Below are positions 20,621-28,604 of a stretch of DNA of 64,000 nt, piece by piece; positions within the stretch are counted from its first letter, which is position 1; every line of letters starts with the position of its first letter. The translations under genes were made by a program, and so were the position numbers. Location: the NCBI RefSeq assembly GCF_018130385.1, contig NZ_JAFCLU010000007.1, forward strand, positions 186,001 through 250,000. Direction: 5' to 3'. The notes beneath the pieces are model-generated. The model saw nothing but the letters and a program-made list of their open reading frames with translations, was not told the DNA's origin and searched no databases. Source of the DNA: Bradyrhizobium sp. AUGA SZCCT0283. Its GTDB lineage: Bacteria; Pseudomonadota; Alphaproteobacteria; Rhizobiales; Xanthobacteraceae.

Positions 20621-22264
20621 CTAGCGCAGCGCGGCGGTGCGCAGCACGAACGACTGCGTCGGCAGTTGCGCGGTCGCCGATCCCGTGAAGCGGTCGCAGG
20701 TCATGCCCATCATCGGATCTTCCGAGAAGGTCATGGCGATCGCGGCCTGCGGCTTGACGAAGTGGCTGCGCATCTGGGTCATCTCGGTGTCGCCGAGCAC
20801 CGTCGTCGACATTGCGTTGCTCGCGCTCGGCGCCAGCATCACCACGCGCATCCAGATACCGTTGCCCTGGGCGGCGGCGAGACGGGTCGAGGTCGCGACC
20901 ACGCTGTCCTGACCCTGCGCGCCTTTGGCGACCACGGTGTTGATTTCGGTCGCCGCGGCGCCGGCGTTGCGCGCCGGACGGGCGGAACGCGTCGGGATCG
21001 GCGCGGAGGCGGCGACGACGTTGGCGCGATCGACCGGCGAAGAAGCGGCCGGCGCATAAGCCATCGCCCTGTTGAACGATTCGGTGACGCTGGCGGTCGG
21101 CTGCGGATCGGTGGCGGCGGCGAGCACCTGACGTGCGCGGAGGGCCGCGACCTGCGCGGGGGTAGCCTGGTTCGCCGCAGTCGGCACCTCGTCCCAGAAG
21201 CCGCGCGCGTTGATGATATCGGCCGGCGTCTGCGGTTTCGGCTCGGCGGAAGCCTGCGCAGGCTGTTTCTGTTCCGGCTTGGATTTCGGCGCCGGTACGA
21301 TCTGCGCGTCGGCCGAAGCCAGCTGGAGGGTCGCTGCGACCTGCGGTTTCGCACGCGGTGTCGGAACCGGATCGGCGGATTTCGCGGGCGCCGCTGCGGC
21401 CATCACGCTGGCCGGCGCGGGCTTCTCGGACTTGGCGGGAACGTTGGCGCCCTCGTCGTCCTCCTCGTTCGACTTGCCGCCCCGGAACAGGGCCGCGAAC
21501 AGGCTCGGCTTCTTGCCGACGCTTGCGACATCGTCGCCATTGCCGCGCCGTTCGATGTCGGCGCGGGCCAGCTCATAGCCCTTCATCGGACCGCCATTGG
21601 AGGGCAGGTGGACGGTACGTCCATCCGGGAACACCCTGGCGAGTTGATCGTGGGTCATGCGCGGCCAGTGACGGATGCTGCCGGTATCGAGATGGACGAA
21701 GGGCGATCCGGAGGTCGGGTAGAAGCCGACGCCGCCGCGCTGCAGCCGGAGCCCGGCAGCACGGATCTGCTCGAGCGGCACGTCGGGGATGTAGAAGTCC
21801 ATCGCGTGGCCGAGCATGTGCTGGCTGAAGCGCGCCACGCCGGAAGAGCGGCGGCGGAGCATGGCGTTGGTGGCGGGGGAACGGTAGGCGGAGATGATAT
21901 TGATCGGCTTCTTGCCGTCGACGTCGCGGTAGACTTCCCAGAGGATGTCGAACAGGTGCCGATCCATCGTGGTCGAGTCCTGGCTGCGCCAGTCGCGGAG
22001 GAAGTGATTGATCTTCTTGAGCGCCTCTTCGTCGTAGCGGCCGTCGCGCTTGAAGGTGACGGTGAGGTCTTCGTCGGAATGGGTGTGGTGGAAGGAAAGG
22101 GTGCGGGTTTCGTTCAGCGCGGTCGCATCATGCACCGAGCTGGCGCCGGCGAGCAGCAACAGCGAAGTCAGCCCGATCCGATATCCGGCCTTTGGCAGAG
22201 CAAGCGAATTGAATTGGCGCGCGAAACCAGCCAGCACGTATGAGCCCACCCAATCGACGAGCAT
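20621..22264 (-). CDS. Exported DUF882 / M15-type murein peptidase with long disordered tail
   Basis: The 547-residue protein has an N-terminal hydrophobic segment (residues about 28-45) and a DUF882 (YcbK, M15A-like) domain near residues 50-230. The zinc-site motifs are SAYRSPATN, FSQHMLGHAMDFYIPD and SPFVHLDTGSIRHWPRM. The C-terminal half is Ala/Pro/Lys-rich and low in complexity. Relatives act as L,D- or D,D-carboxypeptidases on peptidoglycan in the periplasm. The gene is upstream in the same direction as nothing else close; the L,D-transpeptidase gene lies 226 bases away on the same strand, which supports a shared role in the wall. Confidence 0.85.
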   Translation of the reverse strand: MLVDWVGSYVLAGFARQFNSLALPKAGYRIGLTSLLLLAGASSVHDATALNETRTLSFHHTHSDEDLTVTFKRDGRYDEEALKKINHFLRDWRSQDSTTMDRHLFDILWEVYRDVDGKKPINIISAYRSPATNAMLRRRSSGVARFSQHMLGHAMDFYIPDVPLEQIRAAGLRLQRGGVGFYPTSGSPFVHLDTGSIRHWPRMTHDQLARVFPDGRTVHLPSNGGPMKGYELARADIERRGNGDDVASVGKKPSLFAALFRGGKSNEEDDEGANVPAKSEKPAPASVMAAAAPAKSADPVPTPRAKPQVAATLQLASADAQIVPAPKSKPEQKQPAQASAEPKPQTPADIINARGFWDEVPTAANQATPAQVAALRARQVLAAATDPQPTASVTESFNRAMAYAPAASSPVDRANVVAASAPIPTRSARPARNAGAAATEINTVVAKGAQGQDSVVATSTRLAAAQGNGIWMRVVMLAPSASNAMSTTVLGDTEMTQMRSHFVKPQAAIAMTFSEDPMMGMTCDRFTGSATAQLPTQSFVLRTAALR

Positions 22265-22490
22265 TCACGGTGTTCTTTTGCAGACCCCGGCAAAAGAGGG
22301 TGAACGCTTTCTTAAAGCGGGAGGGTTAACCGATGTTTACCGTCCCGCCCCCAAGCAAGACTTAACCTAACCCGTGGACTGTGGCGAAAAAGTGCCCGGT
22401 GCCGAATCCGGGATGGATAATGGTTAACGTAAACGAACTCGCCCAAGAGGCGAGATCGTTGATTTTGTTCGGAAATCCGCCCGGACAGGA

Positions 22491-24632
22491 TTACCGCGTG
22501 AACCGCTGTTGCGGCCGCCGGCCAACCGGGGCGGGCGGCGTCACGGTCGACGGCCCCCCGAACAGGCGCTCAAAGAATGACGGACCGGACGAGTAGGTGT
22601 TGTCGCTGGCGAAGCTGACGCCGGCTGGCAAGCCGTCCTTGGGCCGCGAATAGTTCGGCTGGGCATGCGAGACCAGGGTCTCCAGATCCTTGTTGCGGCT
22701 GTTCTTCAGCAAATTGATCATCACGGCGTCGCGGCCGTAGAGATCCTTGCGGATCTGCAGCTTGCCGGCGTCATCCACGAAGGCGGTCTGGTAGGTGATG
22801 TTGACCGGCAGCGGCGTCGGGAATTTGAGGTCGATCTCGCTGCGGCCGTACATGCCGCGGATTTTTTCCGGCGTGTAGCGCTCGTTCGGCATCACGATAT
22901 TGAGCAGCGTCGAGGCGTATTGGTCCGGATTCTGCACCCGCATGCAGCCATGGCTGAAGGCGCGCTCTTCCTTCGCGAACAGGTGCTTGTCCGGGGTGTC
23001 ATGCTGATAGACCAGGAACTTGTTCGGGAAGTTGAAGCGGATGCGGCCGAGCGCATTGGCCTCGCCCGGCGGCTGCGAAATATGGATGCTGCCGTCGCGC
23101 GCCCGCTCGAGCTTCAGTCCCATGCGCTGCAGCACGGTCGGGTCCTGCTGCAGGGCCGGCAGATATTCGTTGTAGATGATTGAGGGTGGCACGTTCCACG
23201 TCGGATTGACGGTGATGAACTTCATCGTTTCCGTCAAAAGCGGCGTGGCGTGGTTGCCCGGCTTTCCGGTCACCACGCGGGTATTCCAGACCTGGGCGCC
23301 GTTCTGCATCACCTTGAGCGTGAAGTCGGGGATGTTGAGGATGACGTAGGCGTTGCCGAGCGAGGCTGCGCCGAGCTGGCGCGGCAGCCAGCGCCAGCGC
23401 TCCATGTTGACGATGACAGTGTCGATCTGCCGGTCGCGCTTCGGGCTGTTGATCGCCTTCACCGTGCGGTCGTCGAGCACGCCGGTCGGCTTCAGATCGA
23501 CGCTTTCCTGGAATTTGCGCACGGCGGCTGCGACCTTGGCGTCGTAATGCGTGCTGTCGGGATGTTCTGATATGCCGAGCTTAGCGCGCAGTTGCGGCAC
23601 CCGCGAATCTTCCGGCGCCACCTCACCCAGCTTCTTGGTCGCCGCCTTGTAAGCCAGCGCCGGGCCTTCGGCGATCTGGATCACCGGCCCGTCGCCCTGG
23701 CCGCGCAGTTCGGCGAGCTTGGCCTTCAGTTCCTTGTAGAGCTTGTGCGGCGGGTTGTAGCCGTCGAGCGCAGCGGACGCATCCTTGGCGGTCGAGATAT
23801 TGGCGAGCACTTCGGCCGGATCGGTCGGGTGCTCGGGATAGAGGATGTCGGCAGAGACCTGCGACCAGTGCATCCGGCCGCTCTGGGCCTGCCGCGCATA
23901 ATCGAGCATGCTCGCGGTCAGTTTCAGTTCGGCCTCGGCGAGCTGGTCCGGCGAAGCGGCGGCGGCAAAATCCGGCACCGGATAGTCGGCCGGATTGAGG
24001 CCTTCGGTGGCGGCGTCCTTCAAGCGGGCGATCACGCCCTTGCCGCTGTCGGTCAATTTGCCGGCTTGCGTCCATTGCGGCGCGTAGTCGCGCGCGGAGT
24101 AGAACTTCTCGACGGCGGCGCGCTCGTTCTTGCGGTCGAAATAGCGCAGCGATTTGGCGCCGAGCATGTCGCGCAGGCGGTCGGCGACCGGCTGGTCGGC
24201 CGGAGCCACGGTGCTTACCTTCACCGGCTCCTTGGCGGGTTCGGCGGCCGGCGCGGTGGCTGTCGCAGCCGGAGGCGTGGCGGTTGCGGCGTCGTTGGCC
24301 GCAGGTGCGGTGACGGTCTCAGCCGGCTTGGTATCGGTTTTGGGCTCGGCTGCCTTTGCGGCCGGGCTCGGCTCGGCCGGCTTTTCGACTGCCTTGGTTG
24401 CGTCAGGCACCGAGGCGGTGGAGTCCATCTTGAAGTCGCCGACGGTCGGAGGCGGAACGTTGGCCGGTTCGGGGCGGGGGACTGCTGCGTCGATCGCGAG
24501 CTCGGCGGCGCTGGCGCGCGGCGTGGTCGACTGGGCCGCCAGGGCTGAGGTCGCGGACACCGTGAGGAAAGTTGCCGCGACGGCCATCAGCACGCGGTCA
24601 AATCCTGCACGATTCGTCGAACAGTCACGCAT
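22491..24632 (-). CDS. Large L,D-transpeptidase (YcbB/LdtD-type)
   Basis: The 713-residue protein has a signal peptide (LMAVAATFLTVSATSALAA) and an Ala/Pro/Thr/Lys-rich linker to about residue 150. A YcbB-type scaffold follows (SLRYFDRKNERAAVEKFY), then a peptidoglycan-binding segment (KVAAAVRKFQESVDLKPTG). The YkuD catalytic domain has the motif FSHGCMRVQNPDQYA with Cys563. Such enzymes make 3-3 crosslinks in peptidoglycan, which are abundant in Rhizobiales. The start is the ATG at 24632 (MRDCSTNRAG); an in-frame ATG at 24665 is possible but gives no better signal peptide. It may share a transcript with the downstream DUF882 gene. Confidence 0.9.
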   Translation of the reverse strand: MRDCSTNRAGFDRVLMAVAATFLTVSATSALAAQSTTPRASAAELAIDAAVPRPEPANVPPPTVGDFKMDSTASVPDATKAVEKPAEPSPAAKAAEPKTDTKPAETVTAPAANDAATATPPAATATAPAAEPAKEPVKVSTVAPADQPVADRLRDMLGAKSLRYFDRKNERAAVEKFYSARDYAPQWTQAGKLTDSGKGVIARLKDAATEGLNPADYPVPDFAAAASPDQLAEAELKLTASMLDYARQAQSGRMHWSQVSADILYPEHPTDPAEVLANISTAKDASAALDGYNPPHKLYKELKAKLAELRGQGDGPVIQIAEGPALAYKAATKKLGEVAPEDSRVPQLRAKLGISEHPDSTHYDAKVAAAVRKFQESVDLKPTGVLDDRTVKAINSPKRDRQIDTVIVNMERWRWLPRQLGAASLGNAYVILNIPDFTLKVMQNGAQVWNTRVVTGKPGNHATPLLTETMKFITVNPTWNVPPSIIYNEYLPALQQDPTVLQRMGLKLERARDGSIHISQPPGEANALGRIRFNFPNKFLVYQHDTPDKHLFAKEERAFSHGCMRVQNPDQYASTLLNIVMPNERYTPEKIRGMYGRSEIDLKFPTPLPVNITYQTAFVDDAGKLQIRKDLYGRDAVMINLLKNSRNKDLETLVSHAQPNYSRPKDGLPAGVSFASDNTYSSGPSFFERLFGGPSTVTPPAPVGRRPQQRFTR

Positions 24633-24986
24633 CGTCGCACCCCCTTGGGCGAACTGCCCCGGCATGGAACAGTCGTTAGGTATCGTTCGTCACGGCTTGC
24701 GCGGGAAGCGCCGGCTCGATCGGTTTCTCAGTCGTACGCCTGCACGCCACGGTTCAAACGCAGACGATACATGTGCCCCTCTCATGCAGCCAGCGCCATG
24801 CGGGACAGCTCACGACAAACTGACATCAAACTACCCGTTTGCATTCGGGTCGCGTGGTTTTGCCACGCTCCCCGCCATTTGTCTGTCACCGCCAAGCCAC
24901 GGTTCAAAAGCTTCCGAACGATGGATGTCGTTGGTTTGCCACGATCTTTGCCACGCGGGCGCCATAATCGCCCGCCGGCCGTCCGC
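24633..24986. other. Intergenic stretch with short direct repeats
   Basis: No gene was found. The 13-base word GCCACGGTTCAAA occurs at 24746-24758 and 24896-24908. TTTGCCACG occurs at 24859-24867, 24935-24943 and 24947-24955, the last two 12 bases apart. They lie upstream of the L,D-transpeptidase and may be protein-binding sites. Confidence 0.45.
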
Positions 24987-26477
24987 TCAGTTCGCGTCCC
25001 CTTCGGCCGGGTCGTTGGCGGCAGCCTCATCGAGCTTGCGGTAGAGTGTAGAGCGGCCGATCTTGAGCCGGCGCGCGACTTCCGACATCTGACCGCGATA
25101 ATGCGAGATCGCGAAACGGATGATCTCGTTTTCCATGTCATCGAGCGGGCGCACCTCGCCGGTGGCGGTCAGCATCGGAAGGCTGCCGGCAGTGGCGAGC
25201 GGCGCAATCGGTATATCACTACCCGAAACCATGGCGGGCGCCGTCGATGGCGCGACGATCAACGGTTCGCTGTGCGCCAACTGGCCGTCCGGGACGACCT
25301 GGCCGGCGGTGTGCGGGAAATCCGACAGGCCGAGCTGGTCGCTCTCGCTCATGACGACGGCGCGATACACCGTGTTCTCGAGCTGGCGGATGTTGCCGGG
25401 CCAATCGAGCTGCGCGAGGTGGGCCACGGCCTCGCCGCTGATGCCGGTGATGGTGCGGTTTTCCTCGGCGACAAAGCGCGCCAGGAAATGACGCAACAGA
25501 TGCGGGATGTCCTCGCGCCGCATCCGCAAGGGCGGGATCGTCAGCGGCAGCACGTGCAGCCGGTAGAACAGGTCCTCGCGGAACGCGCCGCCCTTCACGA
25601 GGTCGAGCAGTTTGCGGTTGGTCGCGGAAATGATGCGGACGTCGACCTTCACCGGCTTGCGGCCGCCGACCGCCTCGACGGTGCCTTCCTGCAGCGCGCG
25701 CAGCAGCTTTACTTGCGCGGCCAGCGGCAGCTCGCCGACCTCGTCGAGAAACAGCGTGCCGCCGGAGGCTTCGACGAATTTGCCCATATGGCGTTCGGTG
25801 GCGCCGGTGAAGGCGCCCTTCTCGTGACCGAACAGGATCGATTCCACGAGATTGTCGGGGATGGCGCCGCAATTGACCGCAACGAAGGGTTTCGACTTGC
25901 GTTCGCTGGAGCCATGGATGGCGCGGGCGAACAATTCCTTGCCGACGCCGGACTCGCCCTCGATCAGTACCGGAATGCTGGAAGCTGCCGCTTTCTGCGC
26001 GGTACGCAGCACGGCTGCCATGGCTTCGCTGCGGGTGATGATGTCGGCAAAGGTCAGCCGGCCTTCGCGGCTATGGCGGATGCGCTGCAGTTCACCCTTG
26101 AGCGCCGAAGTGTTAAGCGCGTTGCGCAGCGACACCTGCAGACGTTCGAAGCCGACCGGCTTGACCACGAAATCCTGCGCGCCGGCGCGCATTGCGGAAA
26201 CCACGTTGTCGATGCCGCCATGGGCGGTTTGCACGATGACGGGGATGCTCAGGCCTGCTTCACGCATTTTTGCGAGCACGCCGAGCCCGTCGAGGCCGGG
26301 CATCACGAGGTCGAGCACGACCGCGTCGATCGCCTGTGCATCAGGGGCGGTCAGCAAGGCCACGGCCGCATCGCCGCTATCGACGACGAGGGGCTCATAG
26401 CCGCACTTCTGCACCATGTTTTCAACCAAACGGCGCTGCACAGCGTCGTCATCGGCAATCAAAATGGTGGCAGCCAT
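24987..26477 (-). CDS. NtrC-family sigma-54-dependent response regulator
   Basis: The 496-residue protein has an N-terminal receiver domain (residues about 3-120; acidic ILIADDD, phospho-acceptor Asp56 in VVLDLVMPG). The AAA+ domain shows Walker A GESGVGKE, the sigma-54 contact loop HEKGAFTGAT and GGTLFLDEVGELP. The C-terminal Fis-type helix-turn-helix holds MSEVARRLKIGRSTLYRKLDE. All key motifs are intact, so it should activate sigma-54 promoters when phosphorylated. No histidine kinase gene lies adjacent, which makes it an orphan. The linker between AAA+ and Fis domains is unusually long (about 70 residues). Confidence 0.95.
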   Translation of the reverse strand: MAATILIADDDAVQRRLVENMVQKCGYEPLVVDSGDAAVALLTAPDAQAIDAVVLDLVMPGLDGLGVLAKMREAGLSIPVIVQTAHGGIDNVVSAMRAGAQDFVVKPVGFERLQVSLRNALNTSALKGELQRIRHSREGRLTFADIITRSEAMAAVLRTAQKAAASSIPVLIEGESGVGKELFARAIHGSSERKSKPFVAVNCGAIPDNLVESILFGHEKGAFTGATERHMGKFVEASGGTLFLDEVGELPLAAQVKLLRALQEGTVEAVGGRKPVKVDVRIISATNRKLLDLVKGGAFREDLFYRLHVLPLTIPPLRMRREDIPHLLRHFLARFVAEENRTITGISGEAVAHLAQLDWPGNIRQLENTVYRAVVMSESDQLGLSDFPHTAGQVVPDGQLAHSEPLIVAPSTAPAMVSGSDIPIAPLATAGSLPMLTATGEVRPLDDMENEIIRFAISHYRGQMSEVARRLKIGRSTLYRKLDEAAANDPAEGDAN

Positions 26478-26564
26478 GGTTTTCCCCGCACTCTACTGCA
26501 TGTCTCGAATCGGGGCACTTTCGCCGATGCCGATTAACGCACGCTTAATTGTTGGAAATGGCAT

Positions 26565-26602
26565 CCTTGGGGCGGGGAACTAAGCCTTGGGGCGGGGAAC
26601 TA
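26565..26602. repeat. Tandem duplication at the 3' end of terC
   Basis: The 18-base word CCTTGGGGCGGGGAACTA occurs twice with a 2-base spacer, a 20-base period. The second copy contains the stop codon of the terC-like gene (complement of CTA at 26600-26602). Confidence 0.85.
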
Positions 26603-27241
26603 GGCGTTGAGGTGTGGCCACACCTCCAGCGCCCCGCGATAGCACATGTCGAAGGCCACATAGAGGATGATCGCGAGGCCGACATAGGCGATCCAGCGGT
26701 GCTTTTCCAGAAGCCGCGCGATGAAGTTGGCGGCGAGCCCCATCAGTGCGATGGAAAGTGCCAAACCGAATATCAGGATCATCGGATGCTCGCGCGCCGC
26801 GCCTGCGACGGCGAGCACATTGTCGAGCGACATCGAGACGTCAGCGATCGTGATTTGCCATACGGCCTGGCTCAGCGTCTTTTGATGGCCCGCAGCGGCA
26901 GACACATCGATCGTGCTTGCGGCCGACAGGTTCTGCAATTTCGGTTGATGATGCGACATATGCAGCTCGCGCCACATCTTCCAGCATACCCAAAGCAGGA
27001 GAACGCCGCCGGCGAGCAGCAGCCCAATGATCTGCAGCAGCTGAACCGTGACGGACGCGAAGCCGATGCGCAGGATCGTGGCGGCCAATATGCCGATCAG
27101 GATGGCCTTCCTGCGCTGACCCTCGGGGAGCCCGGCGGCTGCAAGCCCGATGACGATCGCATTGTCGCCGGCGAGCACCAGGTCGATCATGATGACCTGG
27201 AAAAGCGCTGTCAGATGTTGCGAGGAGATTAATTCCAGCAT
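26600..27241 (-). CDS. TerC/YjbE-family integral membrane protein
   Basis: The 213-residue protein has about seven membrane helices and the two TerC signatures: IDLVLAGDNAIVIGLAAAG in helix 1-2 and VSMSLDNVLAVAGAAREHP in the second half. The acidic Asp-Asn pairs inside helices are typical of TerC proteins, several of which export Mn2+ at the membrane. A His-rich cytosolic loop (MSHHQPK) lies between the halves. The ATG at 27241 is chosen because GGAGTG precedes it by a few bases; an ATG at 27274 has no ribosome site. No Mn riboswitch was recognised upstream. Confidence 0.9.
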   Translation of the reverse strand: MLELISSQHLTALFQVIMIDLVLAGDNAIVIGLAAAGLPEGQRRKAILIGILAATILRIGFASVTVQLLQIIGLLLAGGVLLLWVCWKMWRELHMSHHQPKLQNLSAASTIDVSAAAGHQKTLSQAVWQITIADVSMSLDNVLAVAGAAREHPMILIFGLALSIALMGLAANFIARLLEKHRWIAYVGLAIILYVAFDMCYRGALEVWPHLNA

Positions 27242-27361
27242 GCGGGCCACTCCGTGAATGGTCCAATCCGACATCGCAGTTCGATTGAACTGCCAGAGGG
27301 GCCCGGGCTTGGACGTGCAGACAAAAACGACACAGTCAGACTGCGGAAAAATGCGTTCCCG

Positions 27362-27703
27362 TTACTCAGGTTGATCCGAGAGGGTGAAAAGCCTGACCAT
27401 CTGATCGGGCTCGATCAAAACGGAGATGACGACGCCAATGAAAGTCAGGCTTGCGGCGAGGTCGAGCCACATGATGCGGAATCGGCCGGCCTGACAAAGC
27501 CACGCTGCTCCGGCCGTTGCCGCGCCAACCACGAACAGCAGTGTGACGATCGCGGGCGCCAGCGCGTCCGCCGGCACCAGATTCCGGATGGCGAGGGTCG
27601 CGATCAGCGCCGCCAGAAGCACGCCGACCATCAACTCCTTGCCATGCGCTAAGGGTGTCCGGTCGGCGGTTCGAACAATCTGACTGCGGTCCAGGAAGGC
27701 CAT
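27362..27703 (-). CDS. Small four-helix membrane protein of unknown function
   Basis: The 113-residue product starts MAFLDRSQIVRTAD and has three to four hydrophobic segments (about residues 24-40, 47-70 and 76-98). No family was recognised. It is divergent from the XRE regulator at 27782, with an inverted repeat between them, and lies 120 bases upstream of terC on the same strand. Position suggests control by that regulator. Confidence 0.6.
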   Translation of the reverse strand: MAFLDRSQIVRTADRTPLAHGKELMVGVLLAALIATLAIRNLVPADALAPAIVTLLFVVGAATAGAAWLCQAGRFRIMWLDLAASLTFIGVVISVLIEPDQMVRLFTLSDQPE

Positions 27704-27731
27704 CGGATTCTTATTCGCGAGCTGGAATTGT

Positions 27732-27751
27732 GGTAGGGAACATTACCTACC
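27732..27751. promoter_or_regulatory. Inverted repeat in the divergent XRE promoter
   Basis: GGTAGG, eight bases, CCTACC lies 31 bases before the start of the XRE gene and 28 bases before the membrane-protein gene on the other strand. It is a likely regulator operator. Confidence 0.5.
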
Positions 27752-27781
27752 CGGCAATTCATTCTGGATAGTTTAGTAATC

Positions 27782-28114
27782 ATGAAACGAGTAAAACATC
27801 AAGATGTTTTCACTGAACGATCCCCGGGCAAGGCTGCGCTGGATGCCAAGCAATTGCGCAAATTGGCTGGGGATTGGCTAAAGCAGCGAAGGGCGGATGC
27901 CGAATTGTCGCAGGCCGATCTCGCGGCACGCCTCGGCTTGAAATATTACACATTCATCTCGCAGGTCGAGAACGGGTTCAGCCGTGTTCCAACCGAAATT
28001 ATGGGCGCGTGGGCCCGCGAGTTGGGCCTTGAACCGGCCGCCTTCGCTAGGCATTTATTAATGTACTACGAGCCGGAATTGCACCGGCTGTTGTTCGGAG
28101 CGGAAAGCAAATGA
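27782..28114 (+). CDS. XRE-family helix-turn-helix regulator
   Basis: The 110-residue protein carries an HTH_3-type domain at about residues 32-88 (RADAELSQADLAARLGLKYY, followed by SQVENGFSRVPTEIM). It is basic at the N-terminus. It is followed without a gap by the 28111 gene (ATGA overlap), so the pair is co-translated. The upstream inverted repeat at 27732-27751 suggests autoregulation. The target is unknown; the pair could be a stress or antitoxin-like module, but the partner is no recognised toxin. Confidence 0.82.
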   Translation: MKRVKHQDVFTERSPGKAALDAKQLRKLAGDWLKQRRADAELSQADLAARLGLKYYTFISQVENGFSRVPTEIMGAWARELGLEPAAFARHLLMYYEPELHRLLFGAESK

Positions 28115-28554
28115 GCGTGGTTGCATTCGAGCGCAAACAAGACAGCGGCGAATGGAGCGAAAAGGAACTCAGCACCCTTGTCGCGGCGCTCGGCGCAGCG
28201 ATTGCGAAGGGCCCCGGACGCGAGTGGGAAACCGGCATGACGGAGAAGGGCGACGCCCAGTTCTATCTGCTGGGTCCACTGCCGGATCAGGCCTGCGAGG
28301 TATGCGTATCCCGGATCGGTGGGCGCTACATCCTGGAGGACGGATTGGGCCGGCTGTTGTTCGAGCATCGGAACCTCGAACTCGTGGCATTGCATGCCAG
28401 GGCCGCGGTCCCGTCGACGTCATGGCTGATGGTACGTGCGATCACGTTGTGGTGTGCTGTCCGCAATACGGTCCACGAAAAGGTCGAGCCGCTGCTCGTT
28501 GAGGGCGAAGAGTTGTTTGTCCAGTTTGTACCGCAGCTTGCGGCTTTCGCCTGA
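28111..28554 (+). CDS. Conserved-looking hypothetical protein coupled to the XRE regulator
   Basis: The 147-residue product has no family I recognise. It is soluble and mixed alpha/beta by composition, with two Cys in ACEVCVSRIGGRYILEDG and a hydrophobic C-terminal half. Its ATG overlaps the stop of the XRE gene by ATGA, which indicates translational coupling. The pairing suggests that it modulates the regulator or is its first target. Codon use matches the neighbours. Confidence 0.65.
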   Translation: MSVVAFERKQDSGEWSEKELSTLVAALGAAIAKGPGREWETGMTEKGDAQFYLLGPLPDQACEVCVSRIGGRYILEDGLGRLLFEHRNLELVALHARAAVPSTSWLMVRAITLWCAVRNTVHEKVEPLLVEGEELFVQFVPQLAAFA

Positions 28555-28604
28555 TCTCGCAAGCCCATTTCCCGATGACCTCCCCAATTTGAAAGTGCCA
28601 TAGC

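Noticed and set aside
20666..22243. Open frame of 525 residues on the plus strand opposite the DUF882 gene
   Set aside because: Composition (Arg/Gly/His) and absence of any domain show an antisense shadow of the minus-strand gene.
22265..22490. Possible CtrA site (TTAA, spacer, TTAC) in the gap before the DUF882 gene
   Set aside because: Only one half fits exactly and no second site was found; the TTAA words occur in an AT-richer intergenic patch by chance.
24935..24955. Possible sigma-54 promoter formed by repeated TGGCAAA words (minus strand) upstream of the L,D-transpeptidase
   Set aside because: The spacing between the GG and GC elements is eleven bases rather than the required ten, and the -12 element lacks the TTGC context.
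24645..26537. Open frame of 630 residues on the plus strand across the response-regulator gene
   Set aside because: It is antisense to a gene with all NtrC-type motifs and reads as Arg/Gly/Gln-rich low-quality protein without a start context.
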